Shown here: in pieces, positions 1 through 8,454 of the stretch
Numbering within the stretch: the first letter of the stretch is position 1
How the letters are laid out: each line of letters begins with the position of its first letter
Assembly: GCA_910584185.1 (NCBI GenBank)
Contig: CAJTYC010000032.1
Location: forward strand, 1-24,439
Length of the DNA: 24,439 bases
Direction of reading: 5' to 3'
DNA from: an uncultured Muribaculaceae bacterium
Lineage (GTDB): Bacteria; Bacteroidota; Bacteroidia; Bacteroidales; Muribaculaceae
Made by a program: the position numbers and the translations under genes
Notes under the pieces: generated by a model
Databases searched by the model: none
Told to the model about the DNA's origin: nothing
What the model saw: only the letters and a program-made list of their open reading frames with translations

Positions 1-60
1 AATCAGCTCAAAAATAAGCCGCCCCTATGGGTAAAATTTTTATGAGATGGGCTCTTAAAT

Positions 61-221
61 TTAAGTAATGAGTTTTCTGATTTGAATTTGCTTTGGCTTC
101 TTTTTGTCACCTTGGAAATTCCTTATCAGTTACATAGCCCGCTATGCGCCTTCTGCGGAATTCCCAATCTAACAAAAATAAGCACAAATCAAATTTAAAT
201 TTAAAATGACTCATTACTTAA
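61..221. repeat. Imperfect palindrome (foldback element) of about 160 bp
   Basis: The ends are perfect 13-base inverted repeats, TTAAGTAATGAGT at 61-73 and its reverse complement at 209-221. The centre is a perfect hairpin, CATAGC-CC-GCTATG, at 133-146. Between these the two arms also align almost throughout when one is reverse-complemented; for example the left arm reads GCTTCTTTTTGTC where the right arm reads GCTTATTTTTGTT, and both carry a GGAA(A)TTCC block. Only two small gaps are needed. It lies just downstream of xseA, so it may act as a terminator, or it may be a MITE-like insertion. No target duplication is obvious. No protein gene is seen in 1-231. Confidence 0.7.
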
Positions 222-231
222 TTGGGGGTAT

Positions 232-1542
232 TTATATTTCTGATTCGGTGATTGTAGATTGCACAGAGCCGTCGGGGAGGATTGTCACGAGAGTGTCGCC
301 GGGGGAGAGTTGGGCGGCGGAGCGTACGGCCTTGCCGTTGCAGCGGGTTATCGAATAGCCTCGTTGCAGAGTGTTTTGAGGACTCAGGAGCCTCAGCATG
401 TCCGATAGACGTTGGAGTCTCAGCTGCTGGGTGCGAATGGCGGACTTACCGGCATTCTCGATGCGCGACTGCAGAGAGTTGAGCGACAGATGGTGTCTTG
501 TGAGCCTGCCCTTAATGATATTCGGTATGGAGGCGGCGAGACGGTCGAGCCTCATATTGTTGCGAAGCACCACATTGCGGGCCGAAGCCGGGATCTGCTG
601 TGACAGGTTGGTCAGCCTGATATGTTCACCCTTGAGGGCATTGGCGCCGAAAGCGGCAATGCGGCGCACTATTTCGGTGGTCTGGGTATTGGCATTGCGC
701 AGCGAGTCGACAATCCAGGCCGCCACGGCGGTCGGGGTCTTGCAGCGCACGCAGGCTATTTCGTCGAGCACGGTGCGGTCACGTTCGTGGCCGATACCCA
801 CTATAACAGGGAGCGGGAACGTCGCCACACGCCTTGCCAGCTCATAATTGTCGAAGCCATTGAGGTCGGTTGTGGCGCCGCCGCCGCGTATTATCACCAC
901 GGCATCCCAATTGAAATTGGTCTGCTCCACCAAGTCGAGAGCGGCCATTACCGATGGGGCGGTACGTTCGCCCTGCAACACAGCCGGAAACAACACCGGA
1001 TAAATGGCAAACCCGTCGGGGTTGTTGTGAATCTGGTTGATGAAATCGCCATATCCGGCAGCCCCTTCGGCCGAGATTACGGCGATGCGCTGGGGAGTGT
1101 ATGGCACGCGGAGCGACTTATTGAAATTGATGACACCCTCACGAGCGAGGCGTTCGAGAATCTCTCGGCGGAGGCGCTCCATGTCGCCGAGCGTGTAAGA
1201 GGGGTCAATGTCGGAGATGGTGAAAGAGAGGCCGTAGAGATTATGGTGCGAAGCTGAGCCGCGCACGAGCACCTTGAGTCCGGAGGCGATGTCGCGCCCT
1301 GTGGCGTCGAAAAACTTACGGCGAATCATGGCGAGAGTGCCGGTCCAAATCATGGCTCGAATCTTGGCACGGGTGGTTCCGGCGGCATCCTTCTCGATCA
1401 GCTCCATGTAGCAATGGCCACCGTTGAACCGCAAGTCGCTAAACTCCGCCTGCACCCACACATTCTGCAGGCCATGCGCGGTGCGTATGGCATTGCCGAG
1501 CAACTGCTGAAACTGCGAGAGTGTAAGACTATTCTCCATCAT
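232..1542 (-). CDS. xseA: Exodeoxyribonuclease VII large subunit
   Basis: The 436-residue product matches the usual length of XseA, the large subunit of exonuclease VII, which degrades single-stranded DNA to oligonucleotides in the cytoplasm. An N-terminal OB-fold is followed by the catalytic domain with the family signature: RIAVISAEGAAGYGDF, then IIRGGGATTDLNGFD, then VIVGIGHERD with a conserved TPTA a little later. A long helical, coiled-coil-prone C-terminal half follows, as in the family. Translation can begin at either of two adjacent ATG codons (1542 or 1539). The start lies inside the end of the upstream DUF4831 gene, an overlap of 11-14 bases that suggests coupling. The small subunit xseB, often adjacent, is not seen in the remaining 231 bases. 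Confidence 0.95.
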   Translation of the reverse strand: MMENSLTLSQFQQLLGNAIRTAHGLQNVWVQAEFSDLRFNGGHCYMELIEKDAAGTTRAKIRAMIWTGTLAMIRRKFFDATGRDIASGLKVLVRGSASHHNLYGLSFTISDIDPSYTLGDMERLRREILERLAREGVINFNKSLRVPYTPQRIAVISAEGAAGYGDFINQIHNNPDGFAIYPVLFPAVLQGERTAPSVMAALDLVEQTNFNWDAVVIIRGGGATTDLNGFDNYELARRVATFPLPVIVGIGHERDRTVLDEIACVRCKTPTAVAAWIVDSLRNANTQTTEIVRRIAAFGANALKGEHIRLTNLSQQIPASARNVVLRNNMRLDRLAASIPNIIKGRLTRHHLSLNSLQSRIENAGKSAIRTQQLRLQRLSDMLRLLSPQNTLQRGYSITRCNGKAVRSAAQLSPGDTLVTILPDGSVQSTITESEI

Positions 1543-2635
1543 TCAGTTCTCCGATTTGCAACAAAGCTCCGGTGGCGGGGTTGAAAGTGGCGAAAGAGCG
1601 GCCCTTGCGGTCGCTGAAGAGCGAAGGCTGAAGACCGAACACAGAGCCAAACTGCGAGCACTCCACATCTCCTTGCCATAGAGTGCGTCCGCCGCATGTG
1701 AGAGATATATTGGCGGTGCCCGGAATCACATAAGCCACACCATCCTTAGGATACTTCTTCTCCTCACCCTTAGAGTCGACGGGGAGTTCACCCTTGGCAG
1801 TCACCTTGACATTGATATAGACAGGTTCGCCCGAATAATCGTCAGAGTCGACGAAACCGGCGAAATCAGAGAGCCGGAATAGAGTGGACTTCCCCTCCTC
1901 ATCGGGGGTGAAAGTGAACGAACGGGTCACCGACTCCACCTCCGTGGTGCCGATGAACGCGGCCGTCATGGCCTCCTCCTGATGCGAGAGCGAATTGAGC
2001 ATAAGCTCCAGCTGGCGACCGTCGGAAGGCATCGTCTCGGCAGTGCCCCGGGTGAGCGCCACCTTTGAATCGCGCACCTCCATAAGGCTCTCCGAGAGCA
2101 TCTGAGCCTGCTTGGCCGACGACTGCGAAGCGAGGAAATCCTCATTGACATATTGCAGATACTCCTTAGGGTTTATGGCCTCCTGCTCGAGAGTGCTGCC
2201 CTCGGCCACGGTGGGACGGGGAGCATCGACCTCCTTATTGATGGCGAGCAGCATGCCATCGTCGGCCACGCAGAGAAAAGTCACCGCGCCCGGCTTGAGC
2301 TGCATGAGATATTGGTTGTCGGGGTCGGGAGAGCCGACCGGCGTGGCGGTGACAGAGATGATCTCCCACTTCTCGGAGTTCTCCTTGATCACCTTGTCGG
2401 TGCCGATATACTTCTTGGCATACTGGAAGAAAGGACCGGCCTTGCGAGTGGTGTGACGGACCTTGATGTCGAAGCGCACCGATGTGATGGGGAGCGAATA
2501 TACGAGTCCGTACTCATTATGCTTGTCGGCGGTCAGCACGTGGGTGTTCTGGGCAAGGGCGACCGATGACGCGAGCGGCGAAATGGTCGGCAATGCGAGC
2601 AGCGCGGCGGCGAGAAGTGATTTGGAGGTCTTCAT
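1529..2635 (-). CDS. DUF4831 family secreted protein
   Basis: A 368-residue protein from the ATG at 2635. An in-frame TTG two codons upstream (2641) is less likely. Residues 1 to about 28 form a signal peptide: a Lys-containing start, a hydrophobic Leu/Ala run, and a likely cut after SVALA. The mature start, with EYGLVYSLPITSVRF followed by a Lys/Thr-rich stretch and GPFFQYAKKYIG, is what I recognise as DUF4831, a Bacteroidales family of unknown function. It should be exported to the periplasm or envelope. The gene sits between nnr (whose TGA at 2638-2640 is just ahead of this ATG) and xseA (overlapping), so it is probably translated from the same transcript. No catalytic motif is recognisable. 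Confidence 0.85.
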   Translation of the reverse strand: MKTSKSLLAAALLALPTISPLASSVALAQNTHVLTADKHNEYGLVYSLPITSVRFDIKVRHTTRKAGPFFQYAKKYIGTDKVIKENSEKWEIISVTATPVGSPDPDNQYLMQLKPGAVTFLCVADDGMLLAINKEVDAPRPTVAEGSTLEQEAINPKEYLQYVNEDFLASQSSAKQAQMLSESLMEVRDSKVALTRGTAETMPSDGRQLELMLNSLSHQEEAMTAAFIGTTEVESVTRSFTFTPDEEGKSTLFRLSDFAGFVDSDDYSGEPVYINVKVTAKGELPVDSKGEEKKYPKDGVAYVIPGTANISLTCGGRTLWQGDVECSQFGSVFGLQPSLFSDRKGRSFATFNPATGALLQIGELNDGE

Positions 2636-2637
2636 TG

Positions 2638-4191
2638 TCAAGGATTTTGGATGGTTGTGTTAGACTTTTTGGAGAGGAGTATAGAGTGAATGGCACGGCC
2701 CACATGGTCGGAAATGTCGGTGGCTGTCATGCCGAACTCACCGAGTTTCTCGGCAGCCATGTCGCCGGCGAGTCCATGCACGTACACACCGACAGTGGCG
2801 GCATATTCAGGCAGGTAGCCTTGGGCGAGGAAGGCGGTGATGATGCCGGTGAGCACATCGCCGGCGCCGGCTGTGGCCATGCCCGGATTGCCGGTAGAAT
2901 TTATATAGACGCGGCCGGTGGGGCGCACCACTGCGGTGTAATGTCCCTTCAGCACAATTATTATGTTGTACATGCGGGCCTTCTCTATGGCAGTCTTCAG
3001 ACGGTTTTCGGAGTTCTTATGCTCGCCGAAGAGGCGGTCGAACTCCCCGATGTGAGGGGTGATTATGGTTTTGGGCGGAATCAGCGGCAGGAGTGCCGGG
3101 CGCTCCGATATGCAGTTGAGCGCGTCAGCGTCGAGCACGAGCGGAGAGGGGCAATTCTGGAGCAGCCGTTCGAGCGCGTTGATAGTCATATCCTGGGTGC
3201 CTATGCCGGGCCCTACGGCCACGGCCTGGTGCTTATGGTGAATCTTCATGTCGGATATGAAATGCTCATTGCGGTCAGGCTCAAACATCACCTCAGGCAC
3301 AGCAGTCTGCACAATCGGCATGCCCCGGTGTGCGGAATGCACAGTGGCGAGCCCGGCACCGCTCTTCATGCAGGCCCTTGAGGCCATCACGGCAGCCCCC
3401 ATCATGCCGGTAGAACCGGCGAAAATCAGGGCCGAGCCATAGTCACGCTTGCCGGTGAAAGGTAAGCGCGGATTGAGGAAATAGGAGATATTGTGAGAGT
3501 CAATCAGATAGAAGCCGGTGTTGGTACTTTCCGACTTTATCATGGCCTGGTCGAGGTCAATGTCTATGAGTTTCCACTCGCCGAGCACGTCATAATTCTC
3601 TGCGAAGAAGAAAGATAGCCTGGGGAGCTGGAACGCGAGTGTGAGGTCGGCGTGAACCACATCGCGGAGGTTCTGCTGCGCGTTCCATTCGCAGAACAGG
3701 CCGGAAGGGATGTCGATAGAAACGACGAAAGCCCCCGACTCATTGATATAACGGGCCACGGAGACGAAGCCGCCCTGGAGAGTATTGTTGAGCCCCGAGC
3801 CAAACATGCCGTCGACCACCACATCGTTCTCTCCGAGATAAGGAGGGTTGAATTCGCGAGTGATTTCGGTGAAGTCGATATTGTCCATTGCCAATAGGCG
3901 CTTAGACTCCTCATTGCAATCGTGCGAGAGCTTACCGGTGACATTGAAAAGGAAAATCTCCACGCGCCTGTAGCCTTGCTCCACGAGCATCCGGGCCACG
4001 GCGAGAGCGTCGGCGCCATTGTTGCCCGGCCCGGCTATCACCACGATGCGCTGTGTGGGCAGAAACCTTGATATAATCTCACAGGCCACGGCGTTGGCGG
4101 CACGCTCCACAAGGTCGATGGAGCTGATCTGTTGATTCTCGCAAGTGGCTTCCTCAATCTTACGTATTCCTTGTTTGTTTATAATTTTCAT
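2638..4191 (-). CDS. nnr: Bifunctional NAD(P)H-hydrate epimerase / ADP-dependent NAD(P)H-hydrate dehydratase
   Basis: Repairs hydrated NAD(P)H: the N-terminal domain (YjeF_N, residues 1 to about 215) interconverts the R and S epimers of NAD(P)HX, and the C-terminal ribokinase-like domain dehydrates the S form using ADP. Visible signatures are VVIAGPGNNGADALAVARML (about 50-69) for the epimerase, and KSGAGLATVHSA, LVLDADALN, TPHIGEFDRLF and GNPGMATAGAGDVLTGII for the dehydratase. I chose the ATG at 4191 (517 residues) because MKIINKQGIRKIEE is the normal family start. An in-frame ATG at 4266 would add 25 residues unlike the family and would lie almost at the predicted transcription start. A Bacteroidetes-type promoter lies at 4275-4306. 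First gene of nnr-DUF4831-xseA. Confidence 0.95.
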   Translation of the reverse strand: MKIINKQGIRKIEEATCENQQISSIDLVERAANAVACEIISRFLPTQRIVVIAGPGNNGADALAVARMLVEQGYRRVEIFLFNVTGKLSHDCNEESKRLLAMDNIDFTEITREFNPPYLGENDVVVDGMFGSGLNNTLQGGFVSVARYINESGAFVVSIDIPSGLFCEWNAQQNLRDVVHADLTLAFQLPRLSFFFAENYDVLGEWKLIDIDLDQAMIKSESTNTGFYLIDSHNISYFLNPRLPFTGKRDYGSALIFAGSTGMMGAAVMASRACMKSGAGLATVHSAHRGMPIVQTAVPEVMFEPDRNEHFISDMKIHHKHQAVAVGPGIGTQDMTINALERLLQNCPSPLVLDADALNCISERPALLPLIPPKTIITPHIGEFDRLFGEHKNSENRLKTAIEKARMYNIIIVLKGHYTAVVRPTGRVYINSTGNPGMATAGAGDVLTGIITAFLAQGYLPEYAATVGVYVHGLAGDMAAEKLGEFGMTATDISDHVGRAIHSILLSKKSNTTIQNP

Positions 4192-4274
4192 CTTGGCCTG
4201 TTTGATGTGGGTGAGGTGCGGAGCGGTGTGGCATGATGCACTGCCAACAGCTTCGTCCGATGTCATTCAACTTG

Positions 4275-4306
4275 CAAAGATACTCAACCTCATTGATTAT
4301 TGCAAA
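4275..4306 (-). promoter_or_regulatory. Promoter for nnr operon
   Basis: On the minus strand the sequence reads TTTG (4303-4306), 20 bases, then TATCTTTG (4275-4282). This matches the Bacteroidetes primary sigma factor consensus TTTG-N19/20-TAnnTTTG. The -33 element lies inside the last codons of the upstream glycosyltransferase gene. Predicted transcription starts near 4268, giving a leader of about 75 bases to the chosen nnr start. Confidence 0.65.
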
Positions 4307-5462
4307 TGAAATCCTGAAATTGTAGCAAGGCCACCTGCTCCGAATAGTGAGTGTCGATGAATATACGGTTCTGCTGTCCGAGCGATGCACGTCTGTCGGG
4401 ATTATTCAGCAGCCCGATGCAGGCTTCGGCCATGGAGCCGTTGTCGTTGCAAATCAGCAGCGATTCGGGCACGTCGGTGAAACCGCCGGCGCCAATCGGC
4501 GTCGTGACCACCGGGCATCCGAAAGCCATGGCCTCGAGTATCTTGTTCTGAAGTCCGGACCCCGACACCATGGGCGCGCACACCAAGGCAGCATTGCGGT
4601 AATAGTCAGCCGGACTCTCCACGCGCCCCGTCACGATTATTCCGGCAGAAGATGAGGCTAAGGCCGTCACCTCAGGAGTGGGGGACGTGCCCACTATTAA
4701 AAACCGGGAGTCCGGTATCGCCTCCCTCACCTTCGGGAAGACATCTAGGGCGAAATGCCGGCATGCCTCGATGTTCGGGCCATAGTTCATCTTGCCTACG
4801 AATACAATGTCGCGGCTCGTGGGGGCGTATGCGCAGGTCTGCTCCATGGGCGGCATATCCACAAAATTTTTCACTATGCAAGTCTTGCGTGTGTCCGCGC
4901 CTATGTAGTCGCGGTCGCGTGTGGATATGTAGGCCGTGTTGACAAACATCTCCCTGTATTTACGTTCCAACTTCCTCATGCGCTTGGCATTCAGTCGCTT
5001 CCAGATGCGTTTCAGCCCGTGCGACACATCGGTCGCATGCTCATAGTTGAGGGTCAGCGAGTCGGTGAAATCAAGATATATATTCTTGTCGGTGTGCTTG
5101 CGCAGATATGCCGCCATTGCCGGCGAACCGCAGACTATCACGTCATAGTCGGCGGCTACGGAGTCGATGTATCGCTGCACATGCCTGTGCCAGTAGTGGT
5201 TGTCGAGCTCCGGACGGTCGTTGATAAGGGTTTTGGCGGCATTGAGATACCGTTTGAGACGCGGCACATAAAACCACTTCTCGTCGGCCACACCCTCTAT
5301 TAGCCCCTTGACGCTCAGTTCGCTGCCATGGTGATGCGATATGCAGACCACGTCGGTGACGTGGGTGTGGCATAAGAGCTTGAGCATCTGGGTGAGGCGG
5401 ATTCGGTCGCCGCCAATCACCGGATACAACGGAATATGTGAAAGGAAAAGAGCCCGCAGCAT
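4290..5462 (-). CDS. Glycosyltransferase, GT4-like (GT-B fold)
   Basis: A 390-residue cytoplasmic or membrane-associated glycosyltransferase. The N-terminal half begins MLRALFLSHIPLYPVIGG, with the Gly-Gly turn typical of retaining GT-B enzymes. The C-terminal half shows DIVFVGKMNYGPNIEA, then RFLIVGTSP, and the nucleotide-sugar-binding block GSGLQNKILEAMAFGCPVVT, whose E-x7-E-like segment is characteristic of family GT4. Layout and length resemble the exopolysaccharide-associated sugar transferases (TIGR03087-like), but the substrate cannot be read from sequence. It lies 88 bases downstream of murF-alr on the same strand with no clear promoter of its own, so it may be read through from that gene. 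A role in surface polysaccharide or glycolipid synthesis is inference. Confidence 0.85.
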   Translation of the reverse strand: MLRALFLSHIPLYPVIGGDRIRLTQMLKLLCHTHVTDVVCISHHHGSELSVKGLIEGVADEKWFYVPRLKRYLNAAKTLINDRPELDNHYWHRHVQRYIDSVAADYDVIVCGSPAMAAYLRKHTDKNIYLDFTDSLTLNYEHATDVSHGLKRIWKRLNAKRMRKLERKYREMFVNTAYISTRDRDYIGADTRKTCIVKNFVDMPPMEQTCAYAPTSRDIVFVGKMNYGPNIEACRHFALDVFPKVREAIPDSRFLIVGTSPTPEVTALASSSAGIIVTGRVESPADYYRNAALVCAPMVSGSGLQNKILEAMAFGCPVVTTPIGAGGFTDVPESLLICNDNGSMAEACIGLLNNPDRRASLGQQNRIFIDTHYSEQVALLQFQDFICNNQ

Positions 5463-5471
5463 TTTATTTAG

Positions 5472-5510
5472 GTCAGAGGTCAGAGTTTTTTTAAGTCAGA
5501 GGTCAGAGTT
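5472..5510. repeat. Short direct repeat between murF-alr and glycosyltransferase
   Basis: The 16-base sequence GTCAGAGGTCAGAGTT occurs at 5472-5487 and again at 5495-5510, separated by a T/A run. Each copy is itself made of two GTCAGAG units. It is followed by an AT-rich stretch with repeated AAATTATAA. No promoter or terminator is recognisable in this 88-base gap. Confidence 0.85.
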
Positions 5511-5550
5511 ATGAAATCAAAAATTGGAAACGAGAATTATAAATTATAAA

Positions 5551-8022
5551 TTACTCTCGGTAGTAGACGCGTTTGACACGTGGGGAGATTGCTGTCAGCA
5601 CTTCATAGGGGATTGTGTCGAGCACGTCGGCGAGCCGTTGGAGCGGGGCCTCCGGGCCGAAAATTTCCACGGAGTCTCCCACCTTGCAGTCTATGCCGGT
5701 CACATCGATCATGCAGGCGTCCATGCAGATGTTGCCCACGGTGGGGGCATCCTTGCCATTTACTCGCACCGAGATTGCACCGTTGCCGAAGTGACGGTTC
5801 ATGCCGTCGGCATAGCCGATCGGTATTGTGGCGATGCGCGAGGACTTGTCGAGACGCCCCTTGCGGGCATAGCCCACCGACTCGCCGGCCTGCCAGTCGC
5901 GTATCGCGAATATGGAGGTGCGCAGGGTGGAGACCACGGCGAGGGGGCGCTCCATGTCGGCAGGGAGAGTGTTGGCGCCATAGAGACCAATGCCGAGGCG
6001 TGCCATATCGTAATGATGCTCATCTGCATAGCGCAATATGCCGGCGGTGTTGAGCACATGTCGGAGTATGCGGTGAGAGGAGCGCGACTGCATATAGTCG
6101 GTGAAGCGGCGGAAGCGTTCGAGCTGCAGCTCCGTGTAGTCGTTCTGGTCGGGGCAGTCGGCGGTGGCGAGGTGGGAGAAAGTAGACTTCGCCCTTACCT
6201 CAGGAGAGTTCTCGAGCAGCTCCATCAGTTCGGGAAGCTCAGACTCGATGAAACCCATGCGGTGCATGCCGGTGTCGAGCTTTATATGAATCGGATAATC
6301 GGTAATGCCATTCTTGCGGGCCTCCCTGATTACATCGCGTAGCATCTCAAAAGAGTAGATTTCCGGTTCGAGACGATTGGCAAACATTGCCTTATAGTTC
6401 ATCACCTTGGGGTTCATGACCATTATCGGCATTGTGATGCCACGGCGGCGGAGAGCAATGCCCTCGTCGAGCACGGCAACGGCGAGATACGCGGCGCCGC
6501 AGTCCTGCACAGTCTTGGCAATCTCGTAGCTTCCGGCGCCATAGCCCGAAGCCTTCACCATGCAGACCACGCCGGTGCCCACGGGGAGGTGACGGCGAAA
6601 ATAATTGTAATTGCTGACGATCGAGTCGAGATTCACCTCGAGCACAGTCTCATGAGTGCGAGTCTCGATGAGGCGGGCTATATTGTCGAAGTCGAACTCC
6701 GGCGAGCCTTTCAGCAGGATAGCCTCGTCGGCGAAGTCGGAAGTGGAGAGAGAATCGAGGAGAGCAGCAGTGTCGGGGAAACAGAGGGCGTTAGGGCCGA
6801 AAAGTTCGCGGTGCTGCATCATGGCCGGGCCCACGCCAATCAGGCGGTCTATGCCTGCATTGCCGATAAGTCGGGCTATATTGTGATATAGCGCCTCCGT
6901 GTCGGCCGATTCGTGGTGCAGGTCGCTCAGTATTACGGTGGCCTGCTGCCGGGGAGTCTTGCGGCGGCGCAAGAAATCGAGGGCCGGGCGCAACGAGGAG
7001 AAATCGGAAGTATAGGAATCATGAATCAGGGTGCAGCCATTCACACCCTCCGACACATTGAGGCGCGTGCCGATTTTGTGGAGATGTCTGAAACGCTCCG
7101 CGATAGTATCCCTGTCGATGCCCGAGAGGAGCATAAACGCGAGGGCATTGGCGGCATTCTCGAGGTCGGGTTCGTTGACGAGCGGGGCTTCGAGCTTGGA
7201 GGTTTTGCCCTCATAAGTATATTGCAGCTCCATGCCCCCCTCGATTGGGGTTGCCTCGATAAAGAGAGAGGCCGAGGGGTCGGCGAGCGACCATGTGAGG
7301 GGCTTGGGGCATGGGGCCACCTTGGCTAAGGCGCGGGCAATCGTGTCATACTCCTTGCGGAAAATCACGCACTTTGTGGAGGCTCCGGCAGCCAAGAGAG
7401 CCTTTTCTTCAGCTTTGTCGTCATCGCTGGCAAAGCCATCGGAGTGAGCTTCGCCTATGTTGGTGAATATTACGGTGTCGGGGCGGATGCAATCGGCGAG
7501 GGCTTTCATTTCGCCGGGACGTGAAATGCCGGCTTCAATCACGGCGAGGCGTGTGGAATCCTCCAGTTCCCAGAGTGACAGCGGCACGCCGATTTGCGAG
7601 TTGAAACTGCGTGGGGAGCGGGTAATGTCGGAGAGAGGCTCCATGAGCTGGAAGATCCACTCCTTGAGGGTAGTCTTGCCGCGGCTGCCGGTAATGGCGA
7701 GCATATGGCCGGAGAAGCCCGGACGGGCGGCGGCTATGGCTTGCAGGGCAGCAACGGAGTCAGGCACCTTGAAGAAATCGGCCTCCGGCATATCGTGGGC
7801 GTCATGCGGCACTTCGTTGACCACGAAGAGGCGCACGCCCTTGCGGTAAAGTTCGGAGATATATCGGTGGCCGTCGTTGCCGGCAGTGGGTATTGCGAAA
7901 AACATCGAGTCGGACGGCGACTCGAGCGAACGCGAGTCGGTGAGCAGATGGCGAATGTCGCGCTGCCTTGAGGGGGAGGGGAGGCCGAGGATGTCGGCTA
8001 TTTGGTTTGCTGACAGTTTCAT
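5551..8022 (-). CDS. murF-alr: Bifunctional UDP-N-acetylmuramoyl-tripeptide--D-alanyl-D-alanine ligase / alanine racemase
   Basis: An 823-residue fusion that supplies both halves of a peptidoglycan step: the racemase makes D-Ala from L-Ala, and the MurF ligase adds D-Ala-D-Ala to UDP-MurNAc-tripeptide using ATP, in the cytoplasm. MurF occupies about residues 1-455, with the P-loop GSRGKTT at 112-118 and a central domain containing NEPDLENAANALA. The racemase begins near 457 (HETVLEVNLDSIVSNY), with the PLP lysine K490 in VVCMVKASGYGAGS, the opposite-face tyrosine at about 718 (ESVGYARKGR) and the GNICMDACMIDVTG block near 763. Both active sites look intact. This fusion is normal in Bacteroidetes. 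Start ATG at 8022, with a TAATTTTG -7 box about 40 bases upstream. 88 bases separate it from the downstream glycosyltransferase. Confidence 0.97.
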   Translation of the reverse strand: MKLSANQIADILGLPSPSRQRDIRHLLTDSRSLESPSDSMFFAIPTAGNDGHRYISELYRKGVRLFVVNEVPHDAHDMPEADFFKVPDSVAALQAIAAARPGFSGHMLAITGSRGKTTLKEWIFQLMEPLSDITRSPRSFNSQIGVPLSLWELEDSTRLAVIEAGISRPGEMKALADCIRPDTVIFTNIGEAHSDGFASDDDKAEEKALLAAGASTKCVIFRKEYDTIARALAKVAPCPKPLTWSLADPSASLFIEATPIEGGMELQYTYEGKTSKLEAPLVNEPDLENAANALAFMLLSGIDRDTIAERFRHLHKIGTRLNVSEGVNGCTLIHDSYTSDFSSLRPALDFLRRRKTPRQQATVILSDLHHESADTEALYHNIARLIGNAGIDRLIGVGPAMMQHRELFGPNALCFPDTAALLDSLSTSDFADEAILLKGSPEFDFDNIARLIETRTHETVLEVNLDSIVSNYNYFRRHLPVGTGVVCMVKASGYGAGSYEIAKTVQDCGAAYLAVAVLDEGIALRRRGITMPIMVMNPKVMNYKAMFANRLEPEIYSFEMLRDVIREARKNGITDYPIHIKLDTGMHRMGFIESELPELMELLENSPEVRAKSTFSHLATADCPDQNDYTELQLERFRRFTDYMQSRSSHRILRHVLNTAGILRYADEHHYDMARLGIGLYGANTLPADMERPLAVVSTLRTSIFAIRDWQAGESVGYARKGRLDKSSRIATIPIGYADGMNRHFGNGAISVRVNGKDAPTVGNICMDACMIDVTGIDCKVGDSVEIFGPEAPLQRLADVLDTIPYEVLTAISPRVKRVYYRE

Positions 8023-8064
8023 AGTTCAGTGGCCATGCGTGGCCATGGGTAATTGATTTTTACG

Positions 8065-8072
8065 CAAAATTA
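8065..8072 (-). promoter_or_regulatory. Probable -7 element of the murF-alr promoter
   Basis: The minus strand reads TAATTTTG, the TAnnTTTG element, about 43 bases before the murF-alr ATG. A good TTTG at the -33 position is not present, so the assignment rests on the -7 box and on its place just after the terminator at 8111-8142. The leader contains two copies of TGGCCATG. Confidence 0.4.
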
Positions 8073-8104
8073 ACTCATTTAGCTTTAAAACGGAAGAAAA
8101 AACG

Positions 8105-8334
8105 CATAAAAAAACAAAGGCGCCTCACGGCGCCTTTGTTTTCCAGCCTGCCTCGAAGTCCTTCGTGACAAACTGTGGGTCCTAATTCTAATTATACTAT
8201 TAATCCATAACTTTACTAATGCAACAATAAATTGTCAATGAAACGATATATGCGATATACTATCTATTTTCCATTGATGATCCTTGCCAATCATCATGGG
8301 CCTAAGCAGACATTTTCACAAATCCCTGAATCGA
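8105..8334 (-). ncRNA. Predicted small RNA, about 230 nt, family unknown
   Basis: The segment is bounded on the minus strand by a consensus promoter (8340-8370) and a strong intrinsic terminator (8111-8142), and contains no convincing reading frame. Several helices are visible: CCAT-GATGAT paired with ATCATC-A-ATGG (plus-strand 8271-8299), a CGAA-GGAC-TTCG hairpin (8154-8165), and an 8-bp helix joining the 5' part (8304-8311) to the 3' part (8146-8153), the last including G-U pairs. The long-range helix and the size would suit a 6S-like RNA, but I cannot confirm any known family by eye. It sits between the DUF4492 operon terminator and the murF-alr promoter, so it is an independent unit. Confidence 0.5.
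8111..8142 (-). terminator. Intrinsic terminator of the predicted small RNA
   Basis: A perfect 14-bp stem (8111-8124 with 8129-8142) closes a 4-base loop. Its core is AAAGGCGCC/GGCGCCTTT. On the minus strand the stem is followed by a run of T residues (plus-strand A run at 8108-8114). A shorter T run on the other side could also make it work in the plus direction. Confidence 0.85.
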
Positions 8335-8339
8335 CATTG

Positions 8340-8370
8340 CAAAGTTAGTCAATATGGAGCTGAAAACAAA
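8340..8370 (-). promoter_or_regulatory. Promoter of the predicted small RNA
   Basis: The minus strand reads TTTG (8367-8370), 19 bases, then TAACTTTG (8340-8347). This is an exact match to the Bacteroidetes promoter form and the best promoter in the window. It faces the hairpin terminator 200 bases downstream, with no protein gene between them. Expected transcription start is near 8334. Confidence 0.65.
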
Positions 8371-8454
8371 ATAATCAAAGGTAAAAATTAACATTCAAAA
8401 GTTAGAAAAATGTTAAAAATCTTAAATATTGGTATTATTTACGTCAGTTTGGTA

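Noticed and set aside
622..1257. A 211-codon open frame on the plus strand opposite xseA.
   Set aside because: Mirror frame of a GC-rich gene; no family resemblance, and xseA on the other strand is clear. The same applies to the long frames opposite murF-alr (5524-6342), nnr (2566-3381), queA (8949-9461) and truB (9865-10782).
4192..4266. A 25-residue N-terminal extension of Nnr from the ATG at 4266.
   Set aside because: The extension is His/Ser/Ala-rich and unlike the family, and the ATG would stand within a couple of bases of the predicted transcription start. The ATG at 4191 gives the canonical N-terminus.
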